Shown one piece after another: positions 24,644 through 32,410 of a stretch of DNA of 64,000 nt. The position numbers and the translations under genes were made by a program. Numbering within the stretch: position 1 is the first letter of the stretch; each line of letters begins with the position of its first letter. Source of the DNA: Pseudomonas laurylsulfatiphila (GTDB lineage: Bacteria; Pseudomonadota; Gammaproteobacteria; Pseudomonadales; Pseudomonadaceae). The notes beneath the pieces are model-generated. The model was not told the origin of the DNA. It did not search any database and saw only the letters and a program-made list of their open reading frames with translations. Location of the stretch: contig NZ_NIRS01000007.1 of NCBI RefSeq assembly GCF_002934665.1, positions 62,001-126,000 on the forward strand, read 5' to 3'.

Positions 24644-24695
24644 ATGGGGTGGCCCCTAATTGTTGTTGGTCAGGCACTGATCAGCGTTCTTGGAT

Positions 24696-24712
24696 AATTG
24701 GTAAGACCAATT
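24696..24712. promoter_or_regulatory. LldR operator O1, lldP side
   Basis: AATTGGT-AAG-ACCAATT is a perfect 7-bp palindrome with a 3-base centre, matching the TGGT-N3-ACCA form bound by FadR/LldR-type GntR regulators. It lies 53 bp upstream of the lldP start. Confidence 0.85.
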
Positions 24713-24809
24713 TACAATCGCTGTTGGCTAGGGTAAAAGCCTTGTAGGCGGTGTGTCAATTTGCCGCCCTAAAACTTTTGTCGAATGCAAAGTGCGCTGG
24801 TGGTCCGTC

Positions 24810-24820
24810 TGGTATGACCA
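24810..24820. promoter_or_regulatory. LldR operator O2, lldR side
   Basis: TGGT-ATG-ACCA repeats the core of O1, 114 bp away and 85 bp before lldR. Two operators flanking the divergent promoters suggest looping and autoregulation. Confidence 0.75.
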
Positions 24821-24904
24821 AATGCGTTGTGGCAGGTGCTGGCGCGGCGCCGATAGGCCAGAATAGAGCCCCGGCGAGCCGTCGGATCGTGGAGAAATCG
24901 AGTT

Positions 24905-25672
24905 ATGGGGTTTGATCAGATTCGTCAGCGCCGTTTGTCTGACGATATTGTCGAGCAGCTTGAGGGCATGATCCTCGAGGGCACGCTGAAGGCTGGAGAG
25001 CGCTTGCCGGCCGAGCGCGCGTTGGCCGAACAATTTGGCGTGTCCCGCCCTTCGTTGCGTGAAGCCATTCAGAAGCTGACCGCCAAGGGGCTGCTGGTCA
25101 GTCGCCAGGGCGGCGGCAACTATGTAGTGGAATCACTGGGTACCACCTTCAGTGATCCCTTGTTGCATCTGCTGGAAAGCAACCCCGAGGCGCAGCGCGA
25201 TCTGCTCGAGTTTCGCCATACGCTGGAAGCGTCCTGCGCCTACTACGCTGCGTTGCGCGCCACTGATGTGGATCGCGAGCGGCTGACCGCGGCATTCAAC
25301 AAGTTGCAGGACTGCTATTCGCGTCACGAAGAGGTGAGTCGTGCCGAAGAGGGGGCCGCGGACGCAAGCTTTCACCTGGCGATCGCCGAGGCCAGCCACA
25401 ATGCCGTGCTGCTGCATACCATTCGCGGGCTGTTCGACTTGCTCAAGCGCAACGTGGTGACCAACATCGGAGGCATGTACAAGCAGCGCACTGAAACCCG
25501 CGACATGCTGATCACGCAGCATCGGGAGTTGTACCAGGCGATTATCGAAGGGCGGGCGGAGCAGGCGCGGGAAGTTTCCAGTCGGCACATTCTGTACGTG
25601 CAGGAGGTGCTGGAAGAAGTGCGTCAGGAAGTGCAGCGCGTGGCACGGGCGGAGCGGCGCAAGGGGATGTGA
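24905..25672 (+). CDS. lldR: Lactate-responsive GntR/FadR-family repressor
   Basis: The 255-residue regulator has an N-terminal winged helix ('GERLPAERALAEQFGVSRPSL' region, about 35-60) and a C-terminal FCD all-helical domain. The FCD metal/ligand histidines are in 'ASFHLAIAEASHNAV' and 'QHRELYQAI'. LldR normally represses lldP and the lactate enzymes until lactate binds. Divergent orientation from lldP, with TGGT-N3-ACCA sites between them, supports this. The start is ATG 24905, just after a GGAGAAATCG stretch. Confidence 0.94.
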   Translation: MGFDQIRQRRLSDDIVEQLEGMILEGTLKAGERLPAERALAEQFGVSRPSLREAIQKLTAKGLLVSRQGGGNYVVESLGTTFSDPLLHLLESNPEAQRDLLEFRHTLEASCAYYAALRATDVDRERLTAAFNKLQDCYSRHEEVSRAEEGAADASFHLAIAEASHNAVLLHTIRGLFDLLKRNVVTNIGGMYKQRTETRDMLITQHRELYQAIIEGRAEQAREVSSRHILYVQEVLEEVRQEVQRVARAERRKGM

Positions 25673-25687
25673 CCTTTTGAAGCAAAA

Positions 25688-25754
25688 GATCGCAGCCTTC
25701 GGCAGCTCCTACATTGGAATGCATTCCCTGTAGGAGCTGCCGCAGGCTGCGATC
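25688..25754. repeat. REP-type inverted repeat pair
   Basis: Arms GATCGCAGCCTTCGGCAGCT and its near-complement ending TGCGATC flank a short loop between lldR and smpB, which converge. The same family recurs at 29731-29818. It may also end both transcripts. Confidence 0.85.
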
Positions 25755-25791
25755 ATTTCGCTGACGCCACAAAAAAACTCAGGCTGAAGAA

Positions 25792-26274
25792 TTACTCTTC
25801 CTTGCCCTTGTTGCGCACCGCACGCTGCAACTCGCGACCTGCGTCGCGTTCGCGCTCGGTATCACGCTTGTCGTATTCCTTCTTGCCCTTGCCCAGAGCG
25901 ATTTCGCACTTGACCATGTGCTTGCTCCAGTACCAGGACAGGCACACGCAGGCGTAACCCTTTTGCTGCACCGCAGCGGACAGCTTGTCCAGCTCGCGAC
26001 GGTTGAGCAGCAGCTTGCGGCTGCGGACCGGGTCGGCGATGACGTGGGTGCTGGCGGTCGTCAGGGGCGTGATGTGACTGCCGAGCAGCCAGGCTTCGCC
26101 ATCCTTGAGCAGGACATAACTGTCAACCAGTTGCAGCTTGCTTGCCCGCAGACTTTTTACTTCCCAGCCGGCCAGGACCAGACCAGCCTCGAACTTGTGC
26201 TCGATGAAGTAATCGTGTCGCGCCTTTTTATTTTGCGCGATGGTCCCTGTTGGGTGTTTCTTCTGTTTAGCCAT
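25792..26274 (-). CDS. smpB: SsrA-binding protein
   Basis: The 160-residue RNA-binding protein carries tmRNA to stalled ribosomes. Signatures: 'NKKARHDYFIEHKFEAGLVL', 'GWEVKSLRA' and the basic tail 'GKKEYDKRDTERERDAGRE', which reaches into the mRNA channel. ATG 26274 matches the family N-terminus 'MAKQKKHP'; the open frame further upstream is not used. Its RNA partner ssrA is about 10 kb to the left, with the lactate locus between. Confidence 0.97.
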   Translation of the reverse strand: MAKQKKHPTGTIAQNKKARHDYFIEHKFEAGLVLAGWEVKSLRASKLQLVDSYVLLKDGEAWLLGSHITPLTTASTHVIADPVRSRKLLLNRRELDKLSAAVQQKGYACVCLSWYWSKHMVKCEIALGKGKKEYDKRDTERERDAGRELQRAVRNKGKEE

Positions 26275-26392
26275 AGGGGCGGCATTATAGGGAGTTACAA
26301 CAGAGTCGGCTACGGGGTTGCTACGTGCTTGAGCAGGTTGATTGAATCCCGGACAATGCGGCCTCTTTTTTGAACGCTTGGGCGTGATAACG

Positions 26393-27796
26393 ATGTCGAC
26401 AGACAAGGTTTCTGTCCACGGCAGTTGGGCTAGCCGCTGGGTCTTCATACTCGCCGCGACCGGTTCGGCCGTGGGGCTGGGTAGTATCTGGAAATTCCCG
26501 TACATGGTCGGCGTCTATGGCGGCGGTGCCTTCGTGCTGATGTTCCTGGCCTGCATCGCGCTGATTGGCGTGCCGGTCATGCTCGCCGAAACGCTGATCG
26601 GCCGGCGTGCACGGCAGAGCCCGGCCAACGCCTTGAAGACGCTGGCGGTCGAGGCGGGGCACTCGGGCAAATGGTCCTGGGGCGCATTTGCCGGAATGAT
26701 CACGGCGCTGCTGATCCTGTCGTTCTACAGTGTGGTGGGCGGCTGGTCGCTGGATTACATCATCGACATGGGGCGTGGCGATTTTCAGGGTGTGACGGCG
26801 GATCAGGTCGGGGCTTACTTCGGCAATGTCATTGCCGATCCCTGGCGCCTGACACTTTGGCACACGATTTTCATGCTGCTGTCAGCGGTGGTGATCGCAA
26901 AGGGCGTGGTCGCCGGGCTTGAGCGCAGTCTGCGCATCATGATGCCGTTGTTGTTCGTGATGGTCCTGGTGCTGCTGGGCTACAGCATGACCACCGGCCA
27001 TTTCATGGAGGGCGTGCATTTCATGTTCGACTTCCACCCGGAAAAGGTCCTTGACGGCTTGTTGCCCGCGATGGGGCATGCGTTCTTTTCCCTGAGCGTC
27101 GGCGTCGGCTCGATCATGATCTATGGCGCCTACATGCCGAAGAATTCGTCGATATCGGGGACTGTCGTTGGTGTGGCGCTGCTCGACACCTTCGTTTCCC
27201 TGGTGGCCGGCCTGGCATTGTTTCCGATTGTTTTCGCGGCGGGTCTGAACCCGAGCGAAGGGCCGGGGCTTATGTTCGTCAGCCTGCCGTTTGCCTTCGG
27301 TAACGTGGCGTTCGGGCAATTGATGGGGGTGGTGTTCTTTGTGCTGGTGGCGGTCGCTGCCTGGAGTTCGGCGATTTCCCTGCTTGAGCCGATGGTGGCC
27401 TATCTGGTCGAGCGCACTAAAGTGAGTCGTGCCTGGGTCACCTTCTGGCTGGCTTTCAGCTGCTGGTTCGTCGGCCTGGGTACGGTGTTCTCCTTCAATA
27501 TCTGGAAGGAGGCCAAGTTCTTCGTGAACGAAGGCGGGATGTTCCACCTCTACCAATGGGGAGCAACCGGTGGTCTCGACTTCTTTGGCGTGATCGATTT
27601 CTTCACCTCGCGACTCATGTTGCCGCTTGGCGGTTTGTGTTTCGTGGTGTTTGCGGGCTGGATCATGGGGCGTGAAGCGGTGCGCGACGAGTTGTCGATC
27701 CGCAACCCTGCGCTGTTTGGTCTGTCCTTGTTCTTGATGCGCTATGTGGCGCCCATCGGCATCCTCGTAGTGTTTGCCGCCCAGCTGTGGAAGTGA
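26393..27796 (+). CDS. Sodium-dependent transporter, neurotransmitter:sodium symporter family
   Basis: The 467-residue protein has about 11-12 membrane helices and the N-terminal family signature 'GSAVGLGSIWKFPYMVGVYG', which lines the sodium and substrate sites. Bacterial members import amino acids with sodium; the substrate here cannot be told. The start 'MSTDKVSVHGSW' at 26393 follows the divergent smpB promoter region. The ribosome site is weak. The stop is 8 bp before ratA, so co-transcription is possible. Confidence 0.9.
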   Translation: MSTDKVSVHGSWASRWVFILAATGSAVGLGSIWKFPYMVGVYGGGAFVLMFLACIALIGVPVMLAETLIGRRARQSPANALKTLAVEAGHSGKWSWGAFAGMITALLILSFYSVVGGWSLDYIIDMGRGDFQGVTADQVGAYFGNVIADPWRLTLWHTIFMLLSAVVIAKGVVAGLERSLRIMMPLLFVMVLVLLGYSMTTGHFMEGVHFMFDFHPEKVLDGLLPAMGHAFFSLSVGVGSIMIYGAYMPKNSSISGTVVGVALLDTFVSLVAGLALFPIVFAAGLNPSEGPGLMFVSLPFAFGNVAFGQLMGVVFFVLVAVAAWSSAISLLEPMVAYLVERTKVSRAWVTFWLAFSCWFVGLGTVFSFNIWKEAKFFVNEGGMFHLYQWGATGGLDFFGVIDFFTSRLMLPLGGLCFVVFAGWIMGREAVRDELSIRNPALFGLSLFLMRYVAPIGILVVFAAQLWK

Positions 27797-27803
27797 CGCT
27801 GAC

Positions 27804-28238
27804 ATGACGACACACATTTCGCGTTCGGCCTTGCTGCCGTACCCGGCACAAGCGCTGTATGACCTGGTCAACGACGTGGCGCGCTACCCGGAGTTTCTGC
27901 CGTGGTGCTCGTCGGCCGAAGTCCTGGAGAGCTCCCCTGAGCATATGCGGGCGAGCGTTGGGGTGGCCAAGGGCGGCCTCAGCCAGCATTTCGTCACGCG
28001 CAACACCCTGGTTCCCGGGCAGTCGATCGAAATGAACCTCGAAGAGGGTCCTTTCACCCAATTGCATGGCATCTGGGTATTCAAGGCGCTGACCGACAAA
28101 GCCTGCAAGATCAGCCTCGATCTGTCGTTCGATTACGCCGGGCCACTGGTTCGTGCCACCTTGGGGCCGCTGTTCAATCAGGCCGCCAACACCCTGATGG
28201 ATGCGTTCTGCCAGCGCGCCAAGCAGATACATGGTTGA
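27804..28238 (+). CDS. ratA: RatA-type START/polyketide cyclase-like protein
   Basis: The 144-residue protein has the RatA/Coq10 pattern: 'YDLVNDVARYPEFLPWCSSA', then 'GPLVRATLGPLFNQAANTL'. Family members are linked to ribosome subunit association (RatA toxin in E. coli) or to ubiquinone function (Coq10); which applies here is not settled. It sits in the conserved smpB-ratA-rnfH-bamE block and overlaps rnfH by 8 bp. Confidence 0.92.
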   Translation: MTTHISRSALLPYPAQALYDLVNDVARYPEFLPWCSSAEVLESSPEHMRASVGVAKGGLSQHFVTRNTLVPGQSIEMNLEEGPFTQLHGIWVFKALTDKACKISLDLSFDYAGPLVRATLGPLFNQAANTLMDAFCQRAKQIHG

Positions 28239-28545
28239 GGTCATGATTGAAATCGAAGTGGTCTACGCGGCGGTAGACCGTCAGGTGCTGCTGACAGTGG
28301 CTGTGCCTGTCGGAACGTCCGTGCGTGCGGCCTTGCTCAGGTCGACCGTGGCTGAAGAGTTTCCGGAACTGGATCTGACCCATTGCCCTGTGGGGATCTT
28401 CGGCAAGGTGGTAGCTGACCCGGAGAGTCGGGCAGTCCAGGCCGGGGATCGTATCGAGATTTACCGCCCGTTGCTGGCCGACCCGAAAGAGGTGCGCCGA
28501 CTGCGCGCGGCAAAAGCTGCCGAGGCCAAGGCGCGGAATCAGTGA
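28231..28545 (+). CDS. rnfH: RnfH family protein (RatB)
   Basis: The 104-residue protein has the ubiquitin-like fold pattern of RnfH: 'IEIEVVYAAVDRQVLLTVAV', 'GIFGKVV' and 'AGDRIEIYRPLLADPKE', with a basic tail. ATG 28231 overlaps the ratA stop and gives the usual N-terminus; ATG 28243 is an alternative with GAGG just before it. The function of the family is unknown despite the name. A bidirectional terminator follows. Confidence 0.9.
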   Translation: MVEVMIEIEVVYAAVDRQVLLTVAVPVGTSVRAALLRSTVAEEFPELDLTHCPVGIFGKVVADPESRAVQAGDRIEIYRPLLADPKEVRRLRAAKAAEAKARNQ

Positions 28546-28563
28546 GTGGCTTGAACGCCAGAC

Positions 28564-28596
28564 AATAAAAAGCCCGGGCATGCCGGGCTTTTTATT
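28564..28596. terminator. Bidirectional terminator between rnfH and bamE
   Basis: AATAAAAAGCCCGG and CCGGGCTTTTTATT form a long stem with A and T runs on each side. It serves the converging ratA-rnfH and bamE transcripts. Confidence 0.95.
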
Positions 28597-28606
28597 GCGT
28601 CGCAAA

Positions 28607-29134
28607 TTATTGCGGCGAGGTGTCCAGTGGTTGCGGCGTCGGGACCGGCACGGTTTCTACGCCGTCGACGTCCTTCTGGATCTGGTCCAGCAACGAACCT
28701 GGCTTGACCGGCTTTTCCGGTTTTGGCTTCTCGACGTTTTCTGCCGGGGCAGCCACTGTCGTGCCGCTGTCCTTGCCGAGAATAGCTTCGTCACGGCTCA
28801 CGCCTGGCATGAAATCGCCAGAGAGGCTGACAAGCTGATCATTTGGGTTGAAGATAACGCTGATGCGTTCCTGTTGGCGTTCACCGCCACCCGGTTGCAA
28901 GCTGTACAGATAATCCCAGCGATCGGCATGGAACGTGTCAGTCAGCAGAGGGTTGCCCATGATAAACCGTACTTGCTTGCGGGTCATTCCCGGGCGTAAC
29001 TGGTCTATCATGTCCTGCGTGACGACATTGCCCTGCTGGATGTCGATTTTGTAAACCCCGGGGAATGAACAACCGGCGAGTGCGAGCAGTCCCACAAAGG
29101 TGAAACTGGTTAGCAAGAGCTTGGTGTTTTGCAT
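28607..29134 (-). CDS. bamE: Outer membrane assembly lipoprotein BamE (OmlA/SmpA)
   Basis: The 175-residue lipoprotein has a signal peptide ending in the lipobox 'LALAGC', so Cys 22 is lipidated. The BamE core reads 'GNVVTQDMIDQLRPGMTRKQ', 'VRFIMGNPLL' and 'WDYLYSLQPG'. It is part of the BAM complex that inserts beta-barrel proteins into the outer membrane. The proline-rich C-terminal extension (about 125-175) is longer than in E. coli BamE and typical of pseudomonads. It is divergent from fur. Confidence 0.95.
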   Translation of the reverse strand: MQNTKLLLTSFTFVGLLALAGCSFPGVYKIDIQQGNVVTQDMIDQLRPGMTRKQVRFIMGNPLLTDTFHADRWDYLYSLQPGGGERQQERISVIFNPNDQLVSLSGDFMPGVSRDEAILGKDSGTTVAAPAENVEKPKPEKPVKPGSLLDQIQKDVDGVETVPVPTPQPLDTSPQ

Positions 29135-29231
29135 CGGTGGGCGACTTCCACTATCTTGGCTGGGACAACGTAAACGCCGATCATACCCGCATTAAGAGAA
29201 GCTGCGAAGCAGCATCGCGAGAAAGCTGACC

Positions 29232-29636
29232 ATGGTTGAAAATAGCGAACTACGCAAAGCCGGCCTCAAAGTGACCCTGCCACGGGTCAAAATTCTGCAA
29301 ATGCTCGATTCCGCCGAGCAACGCCACATGAGTGCCGAGGATGTCTACAAGGCCCTTATGGAGGCTGGTGAGGACGTCGGTCTGGCCACGGTTTACCGTG
29401 TTCTGACCCAGTTCGAGGCAGCTGGCCTTGTGGTGCGGCACAACTTCGACGGAGGCCATGCGGTCTTCGAACTGGACGACGGAAAGCATCACGACCATAT
29501 GGTCAACGTCGAAACCAGCGAAGTGATCGAATTCTTCGACGAAGAAATCGAGCGGCTTCAGAAAGCAATCGTCGACAAGTATGGCTTCGAGATGGTTGAT
29601 CACAATCTGGTGCTGTACGTGCGCAAGAAAAAGTAA
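29232..29636 (+). CDS. fur: Ferric uptake regulator
   Basis: The 134-residue iron-sensing repressor has a winged helix with 'RHMSAEDVYKALMEAGEDVG' and 'LATVYRVLTQFEAAGLV', and the metal-binding 'DGKHHDHMVN'. The C-terminal CxxC zinc pair found in E. coli Fur is absent, as in P. aeruginosa Fur. It is divergent from bamE, a conserved arrangement. The start ATG 29232 follows GAGAAAGC. Confidence 0.97.
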   Translation: MVENSELRKAGLKVTLPRVKILQMLDSAEQRHMSAEDVYKALMEAGEDVGLATVYRVLTQFEAAGLVVRHNFDGGHAVFELDDGKHHDHMVNVETSEVIEFFDEEIERLQKAIVDKYGFEMVDHNLVLYVRKKK

Positions 29637-29730
29637 GCATGTCGCGCGAACATCCGTTCGCGAAACGAGCGAAGGCGACCCCAGGGTCGCCTTCGTGCTT
29701 TCTGCGGTGTGGTGGTTTGCACATGGTTCC

Positions 29731-29818
29731 TGTAGGAGCTGCCGCAGGCTGCGATCTTTTGATCTGTGCTTTTAGAAAGGGCAAAGTCAAAAGATCGCAG
29801 CCTGCGGCAGCGCCTACA
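29731..29818. repeat. REP-type inverted repeat pair
   Basis: TGTAGGAGCTGCCGCAGGCT at 29731 and its complement ending at 29818 enclose a 30-base centre. Same family as 25688-25754. It lies between converging fur and recN. Confidence 0.88.
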
Positions 29819-29827
29819 GGGTTCGCT

Positions 29828-31501
29828 TTAGATTTTTGCAGTGACGACCATTTTCTTGGCGTGCGCCAGGGACTCCTTGGTCAGATCGATGCCGCCCAGC
29901 ATCCGTGCGACTTCTTCGACGCGCTCGTTTTTGCTCAGTTTGGAAACCGCCGTGCGGGTGGCATCTTCGCCGCGCACTTTATGCACAAATAGATGCTGAT
30001 GACCTTGCGCTGCCACTTGCGGCAAGTGGGTCACGGTCAGAACCTGCCCACGTTCGCCGAGCCTGCGCAGCAACTGGCCGACGATTTCTGCGGTCGGGCC
30101 GCCAATGCCGACGTCGACTTCGTCGAACACCAGGGTCGGTATACGGGAGGTCTGTGCGGTGATCACCTGAATCGCCAGGCTGATCCGCGACAGTTCGCCG
30201 CCGGACGCCACTTTCGCCAGGGCCTTCAGTGGCTGGCCGGGGTTGGCGCTGACCAGCAGTTCTACCTGTTCGAGCCCGTTTGGCAGCAGTTCGTTGCCGC
30301 TGTTCGGGCGCAGTTCAATGGTGAAGCGGCCGCCGGGCATGCCCAGTCGCTGGATTTCCTGCTCCACGGCGCTGGCCAGGCTGTTCGAGGCTTGATGCCT
30401 TAGATCGCTCAGCTCCCGGGCCTTTTCCTGGTAGTGCCGGGCATAGGACGACAGCTCATCGCTCAGGCGCTCGATGGATTCGTCGTTGGCGTTCAGGGTC
30501 TCGATTTCATCCAGCAGCTTCTGCTGCATCTCGGCCACTTCAGTCGGCTGGATGCGGTGTTTGCGCGCCAGGGTGTAGATCGCATCGAGGCGTTCTTCGA
30601 GGTATTGAAGGCGCGATGGATCGGCATCGAAATTGTCGAGGAAACGGTTCAGTTCGCCCACGGCCTCTTCAACCTGGATCTGTGCGCTGGTCAGCAAACT
30701 GCTGGCTTCGCCCAGGGCACCGATCGAGCTGTTCACGCTCGACAGGCGGTTGAGGCTGGCGGTGAGGGCGTTGAGGACATTTCCGGAATCACTTTCGCTG
30801 CACTGTTCGACGACTTGCCGACAAATGCCCAGCAGGGTTTCGGCGTTGGTCAGGTTCTTGTGTTCCTGTTCCAGCTGCTCCAGCTCGTTGTCACCGAGGC
30901 CAAGGTTCTCCAGCTCTTCGAGTTGATAGCTGAGCAACTGATGGCGGGCGCGTTGCTCGTCGCCGGAGTTGGAGAGCCGCTCCAGTTCCTGGCGGGTCTG
31001 GCGCCAGCGTTGGGCGGCCAGTTGAACCTGGCGGGCCAGATCCGTCGCGCCGGCATATTCATCGAGCAGGCGACGGTGGGTGTCGGTCTTGAGCAGGGAT
31101 TGGTGTTCGTGCTGGCTGTGAATGTCGATCAGCAGTTCGCCCAGCGCCTTGAGATCACCGAGCGGACAGGGCGTGCCGTTGATGTAGCCGCGCGAGCGAC
31201 CTTCGGACGTGATCACCCGGCGCAGGATGCACGGGCCGTCGTTTTCGAGGTCGCGTTCGGCCAGCCAGGCGCTGGCTTCCGGAATGTCGGCCAGATCGAA
31301 GGTGGCCAGGATATCGGCCTTGTCGGCGCCGGGGCGGACCACGCCGCTGTCGGCGCGATCGCCCAGGGTCAGGCCCAGCGCGTCGAGCATGATCGACTTG
31401 CCCGCGCCGGTTTCCCCGGTGATCACGCTCATCCCGCGATCGAGTTCGAGATCGAGATGTTCAACGATGGCGTAGTTGTGTACGGACAGGTGCACCAGCA
31501 T
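29828..31501 (-). CDS. recN: DNA repair protein RecN
   Basis: The 557-residue SMC-like ATPase acts in double-strand break repair. Walker A is 'VITGETGAGKSIMLDAL' near residue 30; a long coiled coil spans the middle; the signature motif is 'KVASGGELSRISLAIQ' and Walker B 'PTLVFDEVDVGIGG'. It starts with ATG 31501, 25 bp from a LexA box, so SOS control is expected. The grpE-dnaK-dnaJ cluster is divergent from it. Confidence 0.97.
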   Translation of the reverse strand: MLVHLSVHNYAIVEHLDLELDRGMSVITGETGAGKSIMLDALGLTLGDRADSGVVRPGADKADILATFDLADIPEASAWLAERDLENDGPCILRRVITSEGRSRGYINGTPCPLGDLKALGELLIDIHSQHEHQSLLKTDTHRRLLDEYAGATDLARQVQLAAQRWRQTRQELERLSNSGDEQRARHQLLSYQLEELENLGLGDNELEQLEQEHKNLTNAETLLGICRQVVEQCSESDSGNVLNALTASLNRLSSVNSSIGALGEASSLLTSAQIQVEEAVGELNRFLDNFDADPSRLQYLEERLDAIYTLARKHRIQPTEVAEMQQKLLDEIETLNANDESIERLSDELSSYARHYQEKARELSDLRHQASNSLASAVEQEIQRLGMPGGRFTIELRPNSGNELLPNGLEQVELLVSANPGQPLKALAKVASGGELSRISLAIQVITAQTSRIPTLVFDEVDVGIGGPTAEIVGQLLRRLGERGQVLTVTHLPQVAAQGHQHLFVHKVRGEDATRTAVSKLSKNERVEEVARMLGGIDLTKESLAHAKKMVVTAKI

Positions 31502-31525
31502 ATGGGCCGCTCCCAGGTGTTAAGT

Positions 31526-31541
31526 CTGGTTATTTATACAG
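31526..31541. promoter_or_regulatory. LexA (SOS) box of recN
   Basis: CTGGTTATTTATACAG fits CTG-N10-CAG with the AT-rich centre of the LexA consensus. It lies 25 bp upstream of recN. Confidence 0.92.
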
Positions 31542-31660
31542 TGTTTTGTTTCTGGCTGACAATGCCCCTCGTTAGCTCGATTCGATTGGTCTGACGAATC
31601 CCATATCGCGAGCTGGCATGACAATGCGATTGTTTTTTGTAGGGTTAATCATTGGCGCCC

Positions 31661-31688
31661 CTTGAAGCCGGATTTTGCGGCCCCATAT
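31661..31688 (+). promoter_or_regulatory. Sigma-32 heat-shock promoter of grpE
   Basis: CTTGAAG, 13 bases, CCCCATAT matches the sigma-32 consensus (CTTGAAA, CCCCATnT) closely. It lies 53 bp before the grpE start. Confidence 0.93.
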
Positions 31689-31741
31689 AGCTGGGCAGAA
31701 GCGCGAGTTGAGCTCGCGGACGATATTGAAAGGAGAAATCT

Positions 31742-32308
31742 ATGGCTGACGAACAGACAGTGGATACGCAAAACCCAGACGCCAACCAGGCGCCCGAGGC
31801 TTCGGGTGAAGACCTGGCGGCTCGTGTACAAGTGCTCGAAGAGCAACTGGCAGGCGCTCAGGATCAGGCTTTGCGTGTAGCCGCCGATCTGCAGAACGTC
31901 CGCCGTCGCGCCGAGCAGGATGTGGAGAAGGCTCACAAGTTCGCGCTGGAAAAATTCGCCGGCGACCTGCTGCCGATCGTCGACAGCCTGGAGCGCGGCC
32001 TGGAGCTGTCCAGCCCGGACGACGAAAGCATCCGTCCGATGCGCGAAGGCATCGAGCTGACCCTGAAAATGTTCCACGACACCCTCAAGCGTTATCAGCT
32101 TGAAGCGATCGACCCGCATGGCGAACCGTTCAACGCCGTTCACCATCAGGCGATGGCCATGCAGGAAAGCGCCGATGTCGAGCCGAACAGCGTTCTGAAG
32201 GTGTTCCAGAAGGGCTATCAGCTCAATGGTCGCCTGCTGCGCCCGGCGATGGTCGTGGTCAGCAAGGCGCCTGCGCCGGTTTCGCCTTCGATTGACGAGC
32301 AGGCTTGA
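31742..32308 (+). CDS. grpE: DnaK nucleotide exchange factor GrpE
   Basis: The 188-residue cochaperone releases ADP from DnaK. It has an acidic N-terminal tail, a long helix ('LAARVQVLEEQLAGAQDQAL') and the C-terminal beta domain ending 'GYQLNGRLLRPAMVVVSKA', the standard GrpE ending. An AAAGGAG site precedes ATG 31742. It is under its own sigma-32 promoter. Its stop codon overlaps the -35 box of the dnaK promoter. Confidence 0.97.
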   Translation: MADEQTVDTQNPDANQAPEASGEDLAARVQVLEEQLAGAQDQALRVAADLQNVRRRAEQDVEKAHKFALEKFAGDLLPIVDSLERGLELSSPDDESIRPMREGIELTLKMFHDTLKRYQLEAIDPHGEPFNAVHHQAMAMQESADVEPNSVLKVFQKGYQLNGRLLRPAMVVVSKAPAPVSPSIDEQA

Positions 32309-32331
32309 AATCCGCCGCAAGGCCCCCATTT
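32304..32331 (+). promoter_or_regulatory. Sigma-32 promoter of dnaK, overlapping the grpE stop
   Basis: CTTGAAA, 13 bases, CCCCATTT is a near-perfect sigma-32 promoter. The -35 box spans the grpE stop codon (TGA 32306-32308). DnaK can therefore be made from its own message as well as from the grpE transcript. Confidence 0.93.
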
Positions 32332-32410
32332 ATAAGTCAAGCGTTTAAGTGCTACCGCAGTTAGCCACCACTGCTGCGGCAACCAAATCCAAAGTTTCGG
32401 GAGAGTGAAC

